Origin: Actinoplanes utahensis
Lineage (GTDB): Bacteria > Actinomycetota > Actinomycetes > Mycobacteriales > Micromonosporaceae
NCBI RefSeq assembly: GCF_016862455.1
Contig: NZ_BOMZ01000054.1
Location: 1 to 44,957, forward strand
DNA length: 44,957 bases
Direction: 5' to 3'
Under the pieces are notes generated by a model. The model had not been told where the DNA came from, made no database searches, and saw nothing but the letters and a program-made list of their open reading frames with translations. Position 1 is the first letter of the stretch; each line of letters starts with the position of its first letter. A program made the translations under genes and the position numbers. Shown here one piece after another: positions 1-7,458 of the stretch.

Positions 1-450
1 GCCGCTGAAGAGGTAGAGGGACACCTGGTCGGAGTCGTAGTGCTCCCGCTCATGACCGCCGTAGCCGTCGTCGGAGACGTACGGCGCGATGAGCTCGAGG
101 ATTCGATAGATCTCGCCCATGTCGTCATCGAGTACGAGGGTGCGCGCGTAGAAGCCCCACTCGACGACGTCACCCGACTCGTTGAAGCCGCGGATCTGGG
201 ACCGTAGCCGAGCTATCTCACCACCGGCTAGGTAACTGTCGGGATCGGGCCGCAACGTCTGGTACGGGAAGTCCTCGTCATCGTCCGGGACGTCGTGGAG
301 ACCGGACGGATCAAACCCGGGCGAGAGCTCGGGGGAGTCTTCCGAGGTCGTGACTTTAAGGTCACACAGCCACCGGAGCGTGTCCAGAACCGGCTCAGGC
401 GTGCGACCTGTGAGAAAGCAACTGATGACGACCTCGTAGTGGTAACTCAT
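1..450 (-). CDS. Hypothetical protein, C-terminus cut by window edge
   Basis: An open frame runs from an ATG at 450 leftwards to the window edge without a stop, giving the first 150 residues of a longer protein. It begins MSYHYEVVISC and is acidic, with an Asp/Glu-rich stretch around residues 50-60 (DVPDDDEDFPY). I see no signal peptide, membrane segment or catalytic motif. Codon use is typical of the genome but somewhat less GC-rich than its neighbours. The 153 bp between it and the epoxide hydrolase end would carry its promoter. I do not recognise a family. It is called a gene because the frame stays open over 450 bp and the protein has a normal globular composition. Confidence 0.6.
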   Translation of the reverse strand, partial: MSYHYEVVISCFLTGRTPEPVLDTLRWLCDLKVTTSEDSPELSPGFDPSGLHDVPDDDEDFPYQTLRPDPDSYLAGGEIARLRSQIRGFNESGDVVEWGFYARTLVLDDDMGEIYRILELIAPYVSDDGYGGHEREHYDSDQVSLYLFSG

Positions 451-603
451 AGCCCGGACGTTAGGGCACCCCGTCCTTGCCGTTTCGCTGCAGCGTCGCA
501 CGCGCGGCCGCCGGGTACTGGGCTTAGCCAAACCGCAGTGGGCTTTCGGATTGTGGAATAGCAGTATGTTGACTCCATCTTCACCCGGGGCCCTGCGGGC
601 TGG

Positions 604-1776
604 TCAGGACGCTCGGAGCGGCCGGAAGGTCGTCCGGATCTGGTCGGTGAGGATGTCGGGCTGCTCGAGGGCGGCGAAATGTCCGCCGCGGTCGAGGCGG
701 GCATAGTGCAGCACGGTCTCGTAGCGTCGCTCGATCCAGCGCCGCGATGCCTGGACGGCCTCGCCGGGGAAGATGCTGAACCCGGCGGGGACGGGGTTCG
801 GTGGCCGTGATCCGGTGTGCTCGGCGCTGCTCTGCCTCTCCTCCCAGTACAGCCGGGCGGCGGACGCGGCGGCATTGGGCAGCCAGTAGAGCATGATGTC
901 GTCGAGGATCTCGTCGCGGTCGATGACCGTCTCCGGGTCGCCGTCGTTGTCGGTCACGTCCTGGAAGAGGGTGTAGATCCAGGCGGCGAGTCCGGCCGGG
1001 GAGTCCGCGAGGGAGTAACCGACCGTCTGGGGGCGGGTCGCCTGCACTCGGGCGTACCCGTCCAGTTCGGTCTGGTAGCGCTGAGCGCGCGCCATCATCT
1101 GCTGCTCCACTTCGGTCGCCTCGCTCATCTCCTGCGGGGTGGGGAACACCAGCGGGAGGTTGAAGTGCACTCCCCGGCACCTCTCCGGCGCCGTGCGGGT
1201 GATCTGTTCGACGACGGCCGCGCCCCAGTCGCCGCCCTGGGCGAACCAGTCGTCGTAACCCAGACGTCGCATCAGGGTGATCCATGCGTCGGCGACCTGA
1301 GAGATGTTCCAGCCTGTCGTCGTGGGTTTGCCGGAGAAGCCGAAGCCCGGCATGGAGGGGATCACGAGGTGGAAGGCGTCCTCGGCGTTGCCGCCGTGGG
1401 CGACCGGATCGGTCAGCGGGCCGACCAAGTGCCGGAACTCCAGGATCGAGCCGGGCCAGCCGTGACACAGCAGCAGCGGTGCCGCCCCGGGTTCAGCCGA
1501 ACGCACGTGCAGGAAATGGACGTCGATCCCGTCGAGCACGGTGCGGGATGAGCCGAAGCTGTTGATGGCTCGCTCGGTGCGTCGCCAGTCGTAGCCGGTG
1601 GCCCAGTGGTCGCAGAGCGCGCGGATGCGCTCCGACTGGGGGCCTTGGCCGGCGTCCGGGACGGTTTCGCGGTCCGGCCACCGGGTGGCGGCGAGGCGGT
1701 TCAGCAGGTCTTGCAGTTCATCCTCGGGAACCGCGATGGGGTACGGCTCCACGAGGTCGGTGTGGCGGGCTGTCAT
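604..1776 (-). CDS. Epoxide hydrolase family protein (alpha/beta hydrolase)
   Basis: The 390-residue protein has the N-terminal epoxide-hydrolase region (PYPIAVPEDELQDLLNRL, about residues 11-28) followed by an alpha/beta-hydrolase fold. The oxyanion-hole motif HGWPGS is at about 105-110. The nucleophile elbow GGDWG is at 181-185, with Asp183 as the expected nucleophile, and the catalytic His is at about 366 in DRGGHFA. Soluble enzymes of this family open epoxides by water through an ester on the Asp; the natural substrate cannot be read from sequence. There is no signal peptide. The gene is divergent from the TetR gene at 1879 and shares a 42-bp palindrome with it, so repression by that regulator is likely. 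Length is normal for the family. Confidence 0.88.
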   Translation of the reverse strand: MTARHTDLVEPYPIAVPEDELQDLLNRLAATRWPDRETVPDAGQGPQSERIRALCDHWATGYDWRRTERAINSFGSSRTVLDGIDVHFLHVRSAEPGAAPLLLCHGWPGSILEFRHLVGPLTDPVAHGGNAEDAFHLVIPSMPGFGFSGKPTTTGWNISQVADAWITLMRRLGYDDWFAQGGDWGAAVVEQITRTAPERCRGVHFNLPLVFPTPQEMSEATEVEQQMMARAQRYQTELDGYARVQATRPQTVGYSLADSPAGLAAWIYTLFQDVTDNDGDPETVIDRDEILDDIMLYWLPNAAASAARLYWEERQSSAEHTGSRPPNPVPAGFSIFPGEAVQASRRWIERRYETVLHYARLDRGGHFAALEQPDILTDQIRTTFRPLRAS

Positions 1777-1822
1777 CGGGTGCTCCCAGGCGTCCGGTGG
1801 TCGGGGTCGTCATAGTAGGCCT

Positions 1823-1864
1823 TAAGTGGAAGAAAAATTCAACTTGGAAAATTTCCTCCACTTA
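1823..1864. promoter_or_regulatory. 42-bp palindrome, probable TetR operator
   Basis: The outer arms TAAGTGGA (1823-1830) and TCCACTTA (1857-1864) are perfect inverted repeats. Inner positions also pair, so about 16 of 21 half-site positions match around centre 1843.5. The element is AT-rich against a GC-rich background and lies in the roughly 100-bp gap between the divergent hydrolase and TetR starts, where it would cover both promoters. TetR proteins normally bind such palindromes beside their own gene; binding here is inferred. Confidence 0.7.
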
Positions 1865-1878
1865 CCTAGAGTCTGTAC

Positions 1879-2511
1879 GTGGCCGAAATCGACCCTCCTC
1901 TGCGCCGTGATGCCGAACGCAACCGTCAGCTGCTGCTGCGCACGGCGTACGACCTGATGGCTTCCGCCGGTCTGGACGTCTCCTACGAAGACATCGCCCG
2001 GGCCGCCGGGACCGGGATGGGCACCATCTACCGGCGCTTCCCGCAACGGCAGGATCTACTGGACGCCCTGTTCAGCGAGCACATCGATACGGTGATCGAC
2101 TTGGCTGAGCAGGCCGCGCGGTACGACGACGCCTGGGCCGGGCTCACCTGGTTCCTCGAGCGGCAACTCGAGATCGAGGCGAAGAGCCGGGGCCTCGGAG
2201 AGCTGTTGCGCAGCCGCAATCAGGCCACCGCCCTGGTCCAGCGTGCGCACGAGCGGATGACCCCGCTCGTGGCCGGCCTGATCGCCCGCGCGGTCCGCGC
2301 GGGTCAACTGCCGGCCGGAGCGACCCCCGCCGACTTCGCCGCCGCGCACGTGATGGTGGGTGGAGTGATGGACGCCTCTCGTGCCTCCGCCCCCCAGCTG
2401 TGGCGGCGCGCTCTCCGGATCGCCCTCGCGGGGCTGCGCCATGCCGATCTCTCCGGTGACTCGCCGGACGACGTGGTCATCGATCACCTTTACAACGACC
2501 AGAAGAATTGA
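1879..2511 (+). CDS. TetR/AcrR family transcriptional regulator
   Basis: The 210-residue protein starts at a GTG. Its N-terminal helix-turn-helix spans about residues 12-60, with VSYEDIARAAGTGMGTIYRRFPQR as the typical TetR recognition region (recognition helix around GMGTIYRRF). The remaining helical part would be the ligand-binding and dimerisation domain. It is divergent from the epoxide hydrolase and 13 bp upstream of the PPOX flavoprotein gene, so it probably regulates both and itself through the palindrome at 1823-1864. The inducer is unknown; the neighbours suggest a small lipophilic or epoxide-like compound, which is inference. Confidence 0.9.
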   Translation: MAEIDPPLRRDAERNRQLLLRTAYDLMASAGLDVSYEDIARAAGTGMGTIYRRFPQRQDLLDALFSEHIDTVIDLAEQAARYDDAWAGLTWFLERQLEIEAKSRGLGELLRSRNQATALVQRAHERMTPLVAGLIARAVRAGQLPAGATPADFAAAHVMVGGVMDASRASAPQLWRRALRIALAGLRHADLSGDSPDDVVIDHLYNDQKN

Positions 2512-2524
2512 AGGTACGCCCCTC

Positions 2525-2914
2525 ATGGCTCTGCCCGACGACCTGCTCGAGGTCCTCAACGCCAAGGCGATCTGCTTCGTGACCACGCTCATGCCCGACG
2601 GATCGCCGCAGATCTCGCAGACCTGGGCCTCCACCGACGGCGAACACGTGCTCATCAACACGGTCGACACCCATCAGAAGGCCCGCAACATCGCGCGCGA
2701 CCCGCGCATCGCCATCGGGATCGCCGACCCGGCCGCGCCGTCACGGTCCTGGGCTCTGCGCGGCAGCGTCGTGGACGCCACGACCGAAGGCGCCCGGGAG
2801 AACATCGACGAGTTGTCCCAGAAGTACATCGGCCGGCCGTACCCGGGCTTCGGCGGTGGCCCGCAGCAGCGCGTCCTGCTCACCGTCAAGGTCGACAAAG
2901 TGCACAGACCCTGA
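2525..2914 (+). CDS. PPOX-class (pyridoxamine-phosphate-oxidase-like) flavin/F420 protein
   Basis: The 129-residue protein starts at ATG 2525 (MALPDDLLEVLNAKAICFVTT), 13 bp after the TetR stop, behind a GAAGG ribosome-binding site. It has the split-barrel fold signature of the Rv1155-like PPOX family: a strand with FVTTLMPDGSPQIS (about 16-30), then HVLINTVDTHQKARNIARDPRIAI (about 40-63), the cofactor-phosphate-binding region. Such proteins use FMN or F420H2 to reduce small molecules. Length is normal for the short family. The longer frame from 2381 runs through the TetR gene and is not used. It is probably co-transcribed with the regulator and induced with the epoxide hydrolase. Confidence 0.82.
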   Translation: MALPDDLLEVLNAKAICFVTTLMPDGSPQISQTWASTDGEHVLINTVDTHQKARNIARDPRIAIGIADPAAPSRSWALRGSVVDATTEGARENIDELSQKYIGRPYPGFGGGPQQRVLLTVKVDKVHRP

Positions 2915-3037
2915 TTCCCGCGGCGGCATCGCTCCGCGCGGAGCAGGCGAGAACGGTGACGAGGAATGGTGGGGCGACATCATTTGATCATCGCTTCTAG
3001 CATCGGCGGCATCAGTCTCCTGAAAGGACGCTCGCAC

Positions 3038-3994
3038 ATGCAGCGTAGGAAGTTCGCCGCGGCCGTGGCCGGTCTCGCGGTTCTCGGGATCGTGGCGCCG
3101 GGGGCGGCATCGCCCGCCGTGGCCGCCGTCGCGGACGGCGGCATCATCTCCGGCCGCGTCGTCAACACCAGCGGTCACGTGCTTGCCAACGCCCGGATCT
3201 CGGCTGAGCCGCTCGATCGGGACAACGGCACCTATCTGATCACGGAAACCGATGCGAGCGGGGCGTTCACCCTGCCCGGCCTGGTCCCCGGCCAGTACCG
3301 GGTCGGCATCGACGCCGGAGGCTGGGGCGAATACGCGCCCGGCCGCCGTTTCACGATCGAGCAGGGCGTCCAGTATCAGGTCCGGGAGGGACGCAGGACG
3401 ATCGTGAACAGCCTGGTCTTCGCCGCCGGCACGATCAGCGGCAAGGTCACCGACGCCGCCGGGAAGCCGGCCGCGGGTGTCCCGGTCTCCGCCTTCGACA
3501 GCGTCAGCCGGTTGTGGTACGAGGAATTCACGGCGGCGGACGGCGGGTATGCGCTGAAGGTCCGCCCGAACACCCCGTACGTTCTGCGGTTCGCCGACGG
3601 GAACACCAGTCAGTACGCGCCCTCCGGCACCACCGACGCCGCGCAGGCCGGCCACTACCAGGTCGCCCCGGGACGCGCGACCCGAGTGGACGCGCGGCTG
3701 ATCGTCGCGCCGACACTGACCGGCCGGCTCACCGACGCCGCGGGGGCGCCGGTGGCCGACGCGCACGTCAGCTACACCAGCCGGGGCAGGGTGTACGAGT
3801 TCACCAGCACGGACGCCGACGGCCGGTACACGTTCACCAAGGTCCCGCTGGATGATCTCAAGGTCCGGTTCGTGACGGCGAGCGGGCAGGAGCAGTGGGC
3901 CACCGGGTCGGCCGACTCGCAGAACGCCACCTGGTTCACCACCGCGGCCGGTGTCACCACGGTCGTCGACGAGCGGCTGCTTCCGGCGAGCTGA
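3038..3994 (+). CDS. Secreted protein with carboxypeptidase-regulatory-like repeats
   Basis: The start is ATG 3038 behind GAAAGGA. The N-terminus (MQRRKFAAAVAGLAVLGIVAP, then an Ala cleavage site) is a Sec signal peptide. The mature part has three beta-sandwich repeats of the carboxypeptidase regulatory-like (CarboxypepD_reg/prealbumin-like) type. Each has the pattern I-[ST]-G-[RK]-V, then A-x-V/I, then T-D-A-x-G-x-[FY]-T/L (for example GGIISGRVVNTSGHVLANA, TISGKVTDAAGKPAAGVPV, LTGRLTDAAGAPVADAHV). These domains serve as extracellular scaffolds or adhesive spacers and are not enzymatic. I see no sortase motif or transmembrane anchor, so it is probably released. A strong hairpin at 4003-4035 ends the unit. 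Confidence 0.8.
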   Translation: MQRRKFAAAVAGLAVLGIVAPGAASPAVAAVADGGIISGRVVNTSGHVLANARISAEPLDRDNGTYLITETDASGAFTLPGLVPGQYRVGIDAGGWGEYAPGRRFTIEQGVQYQVREGRRTIVNSLVFAAGTISGKVTDAAGKPAAGVPVSAFDSVSRLWYEEFTAADGGYALKVRPNTPYVLRFADGNTSQYAPSGTTDAAQAGHYQVAPGRATRVDARLIVAPTLTGRLTDAAGAPVADAHVSYTSRGRVYEFTSTDADGRYTFTKVPLDDLKVRFVTASGQEQWATGSADSQNATWFTTAAGVTTVVDERLLPAS

Positions 3995-4002
3995 CCGGAC
4001 GT

Positions 4003-4035
4003 CCCGTGCCGCGGGTCCCGGACCCGCGGCACGGG
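4003..4035 (+). terminator. Rho-independent-type hairpin
   Basis: A perfect 14-bp stem (CCCGTGCCGCGGGT at 4003-4016 against its complement at 4022-4035) with a 5-nt loop lies just after the stop codon at 3994. There is no T-tract, which is common in high-GC actinomycetes. Confidence 0.75.
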
Positions 4036-4124
4036 AGGCGTTATCACCCCTGGCCGAGGGTGTCCGGATCGGTGCGGCGGTTCAGCTTGGTGGCCACAGT
4101 GTCTCGATCACCAGGGGATCGGCG

Positions 4125-4352
4125 ATGGATCACCTGGTCTTCGGCATCGTGCTGATCTTCGTGAACATCCCGTACGGCAGCCTGATCTACTCCGTGCTCG
4201 GCCTGGTGATCTTCGCGGGTCTGATCATGTTCGACTTCCAGCGGCTGCGGCGGTCCTCCGACATCGAGTCGGCGCCGCTGCTGGCCGCGTCGATCTTCCT
4301 CGACGTCCTCAACGTGTTCCTGTTCTTCCTGCGCATTTTCCGCGGCCGCTGA
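4125..4352 (+). pseudogene. C-terminal remnant of a Bax inhibitor-1/YccA-like membrane protein
   Basis: The 75-residue frame starting MDHLVFGIVLIFVNIPY contains two or three hydrophobic helices and ends ASIFLDVLNVFLFFLRIFRGR. The segment YSVLGLVIFAGLIMFDFQRL followed by this tail matches the last helices of the seven-helix BI-1 family, which has the pattern VLGxxxFxGLxxxDxQR...xLDxxNxFLxLLRxF. The first four to five helices are absent: upstream in the same frame there is only non-family sequence. An AGGGGATC stretch precedes the ATG, so a short protein may still be made. The simplest reading is a 5'-truncated gene; a functional mini-protein is the alternative. It lies directly beside a tandem-repeat array. 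Confidence 0.55.
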
Positions 4353-4371
4353 ATACGAGCGGCGACGGAGC

Positions 4372-4532
4372 GGGGCGGCCGGCAGCCGGAAGGCGCGCGA
4401 GAGGGGCGGCCGGCAGCCGGAAGGCGCGCGAGAAGGGCGGCCGGCAGCCGGGAGGCGCGCGAGAGGGCGGCCGGCAACCGGAAGACGCGCGAGAGAGGCG
4501 GCCGGCGGACCGGCAGCGGGAAGGCGCGCGGT
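4372..4532. repeat. Tandem array of about five 30-31-bp units
   Basis: The unit reads roughly GGGGCGGCCGGCAGCCGGAAGGCGCGCGAGA and recurs from about 4372, 4403, 4434, 4464 and 4495. The last copy is degenerate and carries a short insertion. The units contain GCCGGC and GCGCGC palindromes and can fold strongly. The array fills the gap between two converging genes (stops at 4352 and 4562). It is not CRISPR-like because no unique spacers are present. It may act as a transcription-ending block or may simply be slippage-derived. Confidence 0.75.
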
Positions 4533-4561
4533 AAGGAAGCCAGCAGGCAGGCGGCCGGCGA

Positions 4562-5680
4562 TCAGGGGGAAGGGGCGAGCCGCTGGGCGGCGGCGGCGAA
4601 CTCGGTGGCGCGGTCCGGATCGGCGCAGAAGAAGCGGACCGCCTCGACCAGTTCGGGGATGCCGCCGGCGTACCGGGCGCAGGTCCGCAGCACGCTCACC
4701 GCCTCCAGCCGGGCGTTGCCCTGCCGGTTGATCGCCGCGTAGATGTCGCGGCGCAGCACCGACAGCATCTCCTCACGCACGTCGGTGCGCACGAACTCGT
4801 CGATCCGCACCAGCGCCTCGGCCGCGGCGCCGAGCAGCCGCAGGTCGATCTGCCCGGACGGCCGGGCGGGCGCGGCGTGCGCCGTCCCGGACTGCAGCAG
4901 CTGGCCCTCGTCACCGGCGCGGCTGCGGTACCAGAGGTAGGTCGGCGTCTGTTCGTACGAGTCCCGCAACCGGGTGAACCGTTCCCGGAGCCGGGTGGTG
5001 AGCGCCTCCATGTCCGGCGGCCACGTACCGGGTTCGGTCGCTTCCAGGTCGCGCAGCACTTCGGAGCTGAACAGGCCGGTCCGGGCGGCGGTCAGGTTGA
5101 TCGCGGGCTCCCCGAGGCTGGCGGCGAACAGCGCGTCCTGCTCACGGTTGCGTTCGGGGGCGCCGACCGGGAACGTCTCGGTCCCGGGGGTCCAGTGGGA
5201 CCGGACCGCGAGGCCGTGGGTCTGGCACGCGTCGACGATCCAGATCTGCCTGGCGAAGCCGGGGACGTAGCTGCTCGCCGCCATCGCCATCGCCGACTCG
5301 AGGTCGAGGGTGGCCGGGTCGGCGCGGGTGGAGTCGGCGTAGTAGAGGCGCCGCCGCCGCAGCTCGTCGATCGCGCCGTGCCCGCCCCACACCACCCACA
5401 GCAGGTCGCCGTCCCAGTCGGGCAGGTCCCGGGTGAGCAGCCGGTGGATCTCGGCGCGGCTCGGGCCGCGTACATCGGCTCCGGTCTTGGTCAGGTCGTC
5501 GACCGCCGCAAGCCCGGGGGTGACCGCGAGGTGCACCTGCGCCGCCGGCACCCCGTGGGACAGGAACCAGCGGGCGAAGCGGACCGCGTCGTCGACCGGC
5601 CCGATCAGGCGGGCCGACGCCCCGATCTCGTATTCATCGATGCCGACGATGATGGCGTGGGTGCGGAGCGGACTGCCCAT
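4562..5680 (-). CDS. Caspase-family (C14) peptidase with C-terminal effector-associated-like domain
   Basis: The N-terminal caspase fold starts HAIIVGIDEYE (about residues 8-18 from ATG 5680). The catalytic dyad is His101 in WVVWGGHG and Cys152 in IWIVDACQ, both intact. The C-terminal 90 residues (about 280-372) are all-helical. They resemble the effector-associated domains (EAD2-like) described for bacterial conflict systems, small adaptor modules that pair an effector with a partner carrying the same domain. This assignment is from pattern only. No NTPase or second EAD protein is adjacent. The start is uncertain: ATGs at 5752, 5713 and 5680 are all in frame and are preceded by copies of the same GTGTCCGGT sequence. 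Such metacaspase-like peptidases often cut after basic residues. Confidence 0.8.
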   Translation of the reverse strand: MGSPLRTHAIIVGIDEYEIGASARLIGPVDDAVRFARWFLSHGVPAAQVHLAVTPGLAAVDDLTKTGADVRGPSRAEIHRLLTRDLPDWDGDLLWVVWGGHGAIDELRRRRLYYADSTRADPATLDLESAMAMAASSYVPGFARQIWIVDACQTHGLAVRSHWTPGTETFPVGAPERNREQDALFAASLGEPAINLTAARTGLFSSEVLRDLEATEPGTWPPDMEALTTRLRERFTRLRDSYEQTPTYLWYRSRAGDEGQLLQSGTAHAAPARPSGQIDLRLLGAAAEALVRIDEFVRTDVREEMLSVLRRDIYAAINRQGNARLEAVSVLRTCARYAGGIPELVEAVRFFCADPDRATEFAAAAQRLAPSP

Positions 5681-5765
5681 ACCGGACACGATCCCTGGAG
5701 GCGCGCTTCCCATACCGGACACGATCTCATGGGGAGCAAGGGGGTCCGTCATTCACCGGACACAA
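5676..5765. repeat. Direct repeats at the caspase gene start
   Basis: CCCATACCGGACACGAT occurs exactly at 5676-5692 and 5709-5725, 33 bp apart, and a degenerate third copy (TTCACCGGACACAAG) is near 5752-5766. On the coding strand each copy reads GTGTCCGGT followed at once (or after GA in the third) by an in-frame ATG, so the peptide IVSGMGS is duplicated in the longest frame. The copies may be duplicated start regions or binding sites in the short gap to the divergent M1 gene. Confidence 0.75.
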
Positions 5766-5824
5766 GTCGTTCGAGGTTCTTCGATATGTTGGCGAGCGAT
5801 TCCGCCGACGAAAGGAAGTGGACC

Positions 5825-7321
5825 GTGCGACGACTACTCGTGGCGGCACTCGCCGCCACCGCCCTGACCATCGCGGGGACCGGTGTCGCGGCCCAGGCCG
5901 CACCGGCTCCGGGTGGTCCCGGGGTCGGCGACGAGTACTACCCGGATTACGGCAACAGCGGATACGACGTCTCCCACTACGACATCCGCCTGCGCTACAC
6001 CCCGGCGACCGATCGGCTCACCGGCACGACGACGATCCTGGCCACCGCGAAGCAGGATCTCAGCCGGCTCAACCTGGACTTCCTGCTCGACGTGTCGTCG
6101 GTGCGGGTCAACAACCGTCCCGCCACCTTCACCCGCGAGGGGGAGCACGAGCTGGTCGTCACCCCGGCCCGCCCGGTGCCCGCCGGTGGCGCGCTGACCA
6201 TCGTCGTGCAGTACGCGGGTGTCCCGTCGACGAAGGTGGGTGCCGGTTACACCGCGTGGATCCGGACCCCGGACGGCGCGCTGGCCATCGGCGAGCCGGA
6301 GATCGCCTGGTGGTGGTACCCGAGCAACGATCATCCGTCGGACAAGGCCACCTTCGACGTGTCGGTGTCGGTGCCGGACGGGCTGGAGGCGATCAGCAAC
6401 GGTGTCCAGCCGCGCCCGCCGGTCCGGGAGACCCTCGGGTACACCCGGTGGAGCTGGCGGTCGGTGAAACCGCAGGCCACGTACCTGACGTTCCTGGCCG
6501 TCGGGCAGTACGACGTCACCACCGACACCTCCGCGGACGGGCTGCCGGTCTACAACGCCTACTCGCAGTTGCTGCCGCAGGACTTCCGGGACGCCGCGCA
6601 GTCCAGCGTGGAACGTACCGCCGAGGTCGTCGAATGGGGGTCGACGCTCTTCGGGCCGTACCCGTTCGAGGCTCTCGGCGGCGTGGTGACCCCGCCCGGC
6701 ACACTCGGGTTCGCCCTGGAGAACCAGACCCGCCCGACCTATTCGTCGGCGTTCTTCCGGCGCGGCTCGAACACCTCGGTGGTGGTGCACGAGCAGGCGC
6801 ATCAGTGGTTCGGCGACTCGGTGTCGGTGGCCGAGTGGAAGCACATCTGGCTCAACGAGGGCTTCGCCAGCTACGCCGAGTGGCTGTGGTCGGAGAAGAA
6901 CGAGGAGGGCACGGCGCAGGAGATCTTCGACTACTTGTACGCCACCTACCCGGACGACGCGGCGATCTGGACGACCGCTCCGGCCGACCCGGGCGTGGCC
7001 GAGCTGTTCGGGGACGCGGTCTACGACCGCGGCGCGATGACCCTGCACCAGTTGCGGCTCGCGGTGGGCGACGAGGACTTCTTCGCGATCGTACGGACCT
7101 GGCCGACCGTGAACCGCTACGGCGACGTGACCACCGACGAGTTCATCGCCCTGGCCGAGAAGATCTCCGGGGAGAACCTGGACGACCTCTTCCAGGCGTG
7201 GCTCTACACCCCGTCGAAGCCTGTGGTGGCGGGCGTGTCGGCGTTCACCAGCGAGGTCCCGGTGGCGCCGAAGTCGCTGGCCGAGATCAGGCGGGCGCAC
7301 GAGCTGCTGCACCGGCACTGA
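5825..7321 (+). CDS. Secreted M1-family zinc metallopeptidase
   Basis: The start is GTG 5825 behind AAAGGAAG; the much longer upstream frame overlaps the divergent caspase gene and is rejected. A signal peptide (MRRLLVAALAATALTIAGTG, cleaved after AQA) precedes an M1 N-terminal beta domain. The catalytic domain has HEQAH at 322-326 and the third zinc ligand Glu345 in LNEGFA, exactly the HExxH-x18-E spacing. It also has a GFALEN substrate-anchor motif (M1 GxMEN position) and VYDRGAM with the transition-state Tyr. At 498 residues it lacks the large C-terminal helical domain of classical aminopeptidase N, like many secreted actinobacterial M1 peptidases. It probably trims peptides outside the cell. 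A hairpin at 7328-7356 follows. Confidence 0.9.
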   Translation: MRRLLVAALAATALTIAGTGVAAQAAPAPGGPGVGDEYYPDYGNSGYDVSHYDIRLRYTPATDRLTGTTTILATAKQDLSRLNLDFLLDVSSVRVNNRPATFTREGEHELVVTPARPVPAGGALTIVVQYAGVPSTKVGAGYTAWIRTPDGALAIGEPEIAWWWYPSNDHPSDKATFDVSVSVPDGLEAISNGVQPRPPVRETLGYTRWSWRSVKPQATYLTFLAVGQYDVTTDTSADGLPVYNAYSQLLPQDFRDAAQSSVERTAEVVEWGSTLFGPYPFEALGGVVTPPGTLGFALENQTRPTYSSAFFRRGSNTSVVVHEQAHQWFGDSVSVAEWKHIWLNEGFASYAEWLWSEKNEEGTAQEIFDYLYATYPDDAAIWTTAPADPGVAELFGDAVYDRGAMTLHQLRLAVGDEDFFAIVRTWPTVNRYGDVTTDEFIALAEKISGENLDDLFQAWLYTPSKPVVAGVSAFTSEVPVAPKSLAEIRRAHELLHRH

Positions 7322-7327
7322 CCGATC

Positions 7328-7356
7328 GGCGGGGGCGGTTTCGGGCCGTCCCCGCC
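7328..7356 (+). terminator. Hairpin after the M1 peptidase gene
   Basis: Eleven-bp arms GGCGGGGGCGG (7328-7338) and CCGTCCCCGCC (7346-7356) with one mismatch and a 7-nt loop lie 6 bp after the stop. There is no clear T-tract. Confidence 0.6.
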
Positions 7357-7458
7357 GGACTCCTCCACGACCTGCGTATTCCGGCCTGGCCGGGCCCCTC
7401 CCGCTTGATGCGTGTCGATAGCATCTCGGGTCCTGAGCATCGGGGAGGGTGAACCGTC

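Noticed and set aside
4372..4532. Tandem 30-31-bp units as a CRISPR array
   Set aside because: The units follow one another directly with no unique spacers, and no cas genes are in the window.
4877..5824. Long plus-strand frame continuous with the M1 peptidase
   Set aside because: It overlaps the well-supported caspase gene on the other strand, and the signal peptide and ribosome-binding site place the start at 5825.
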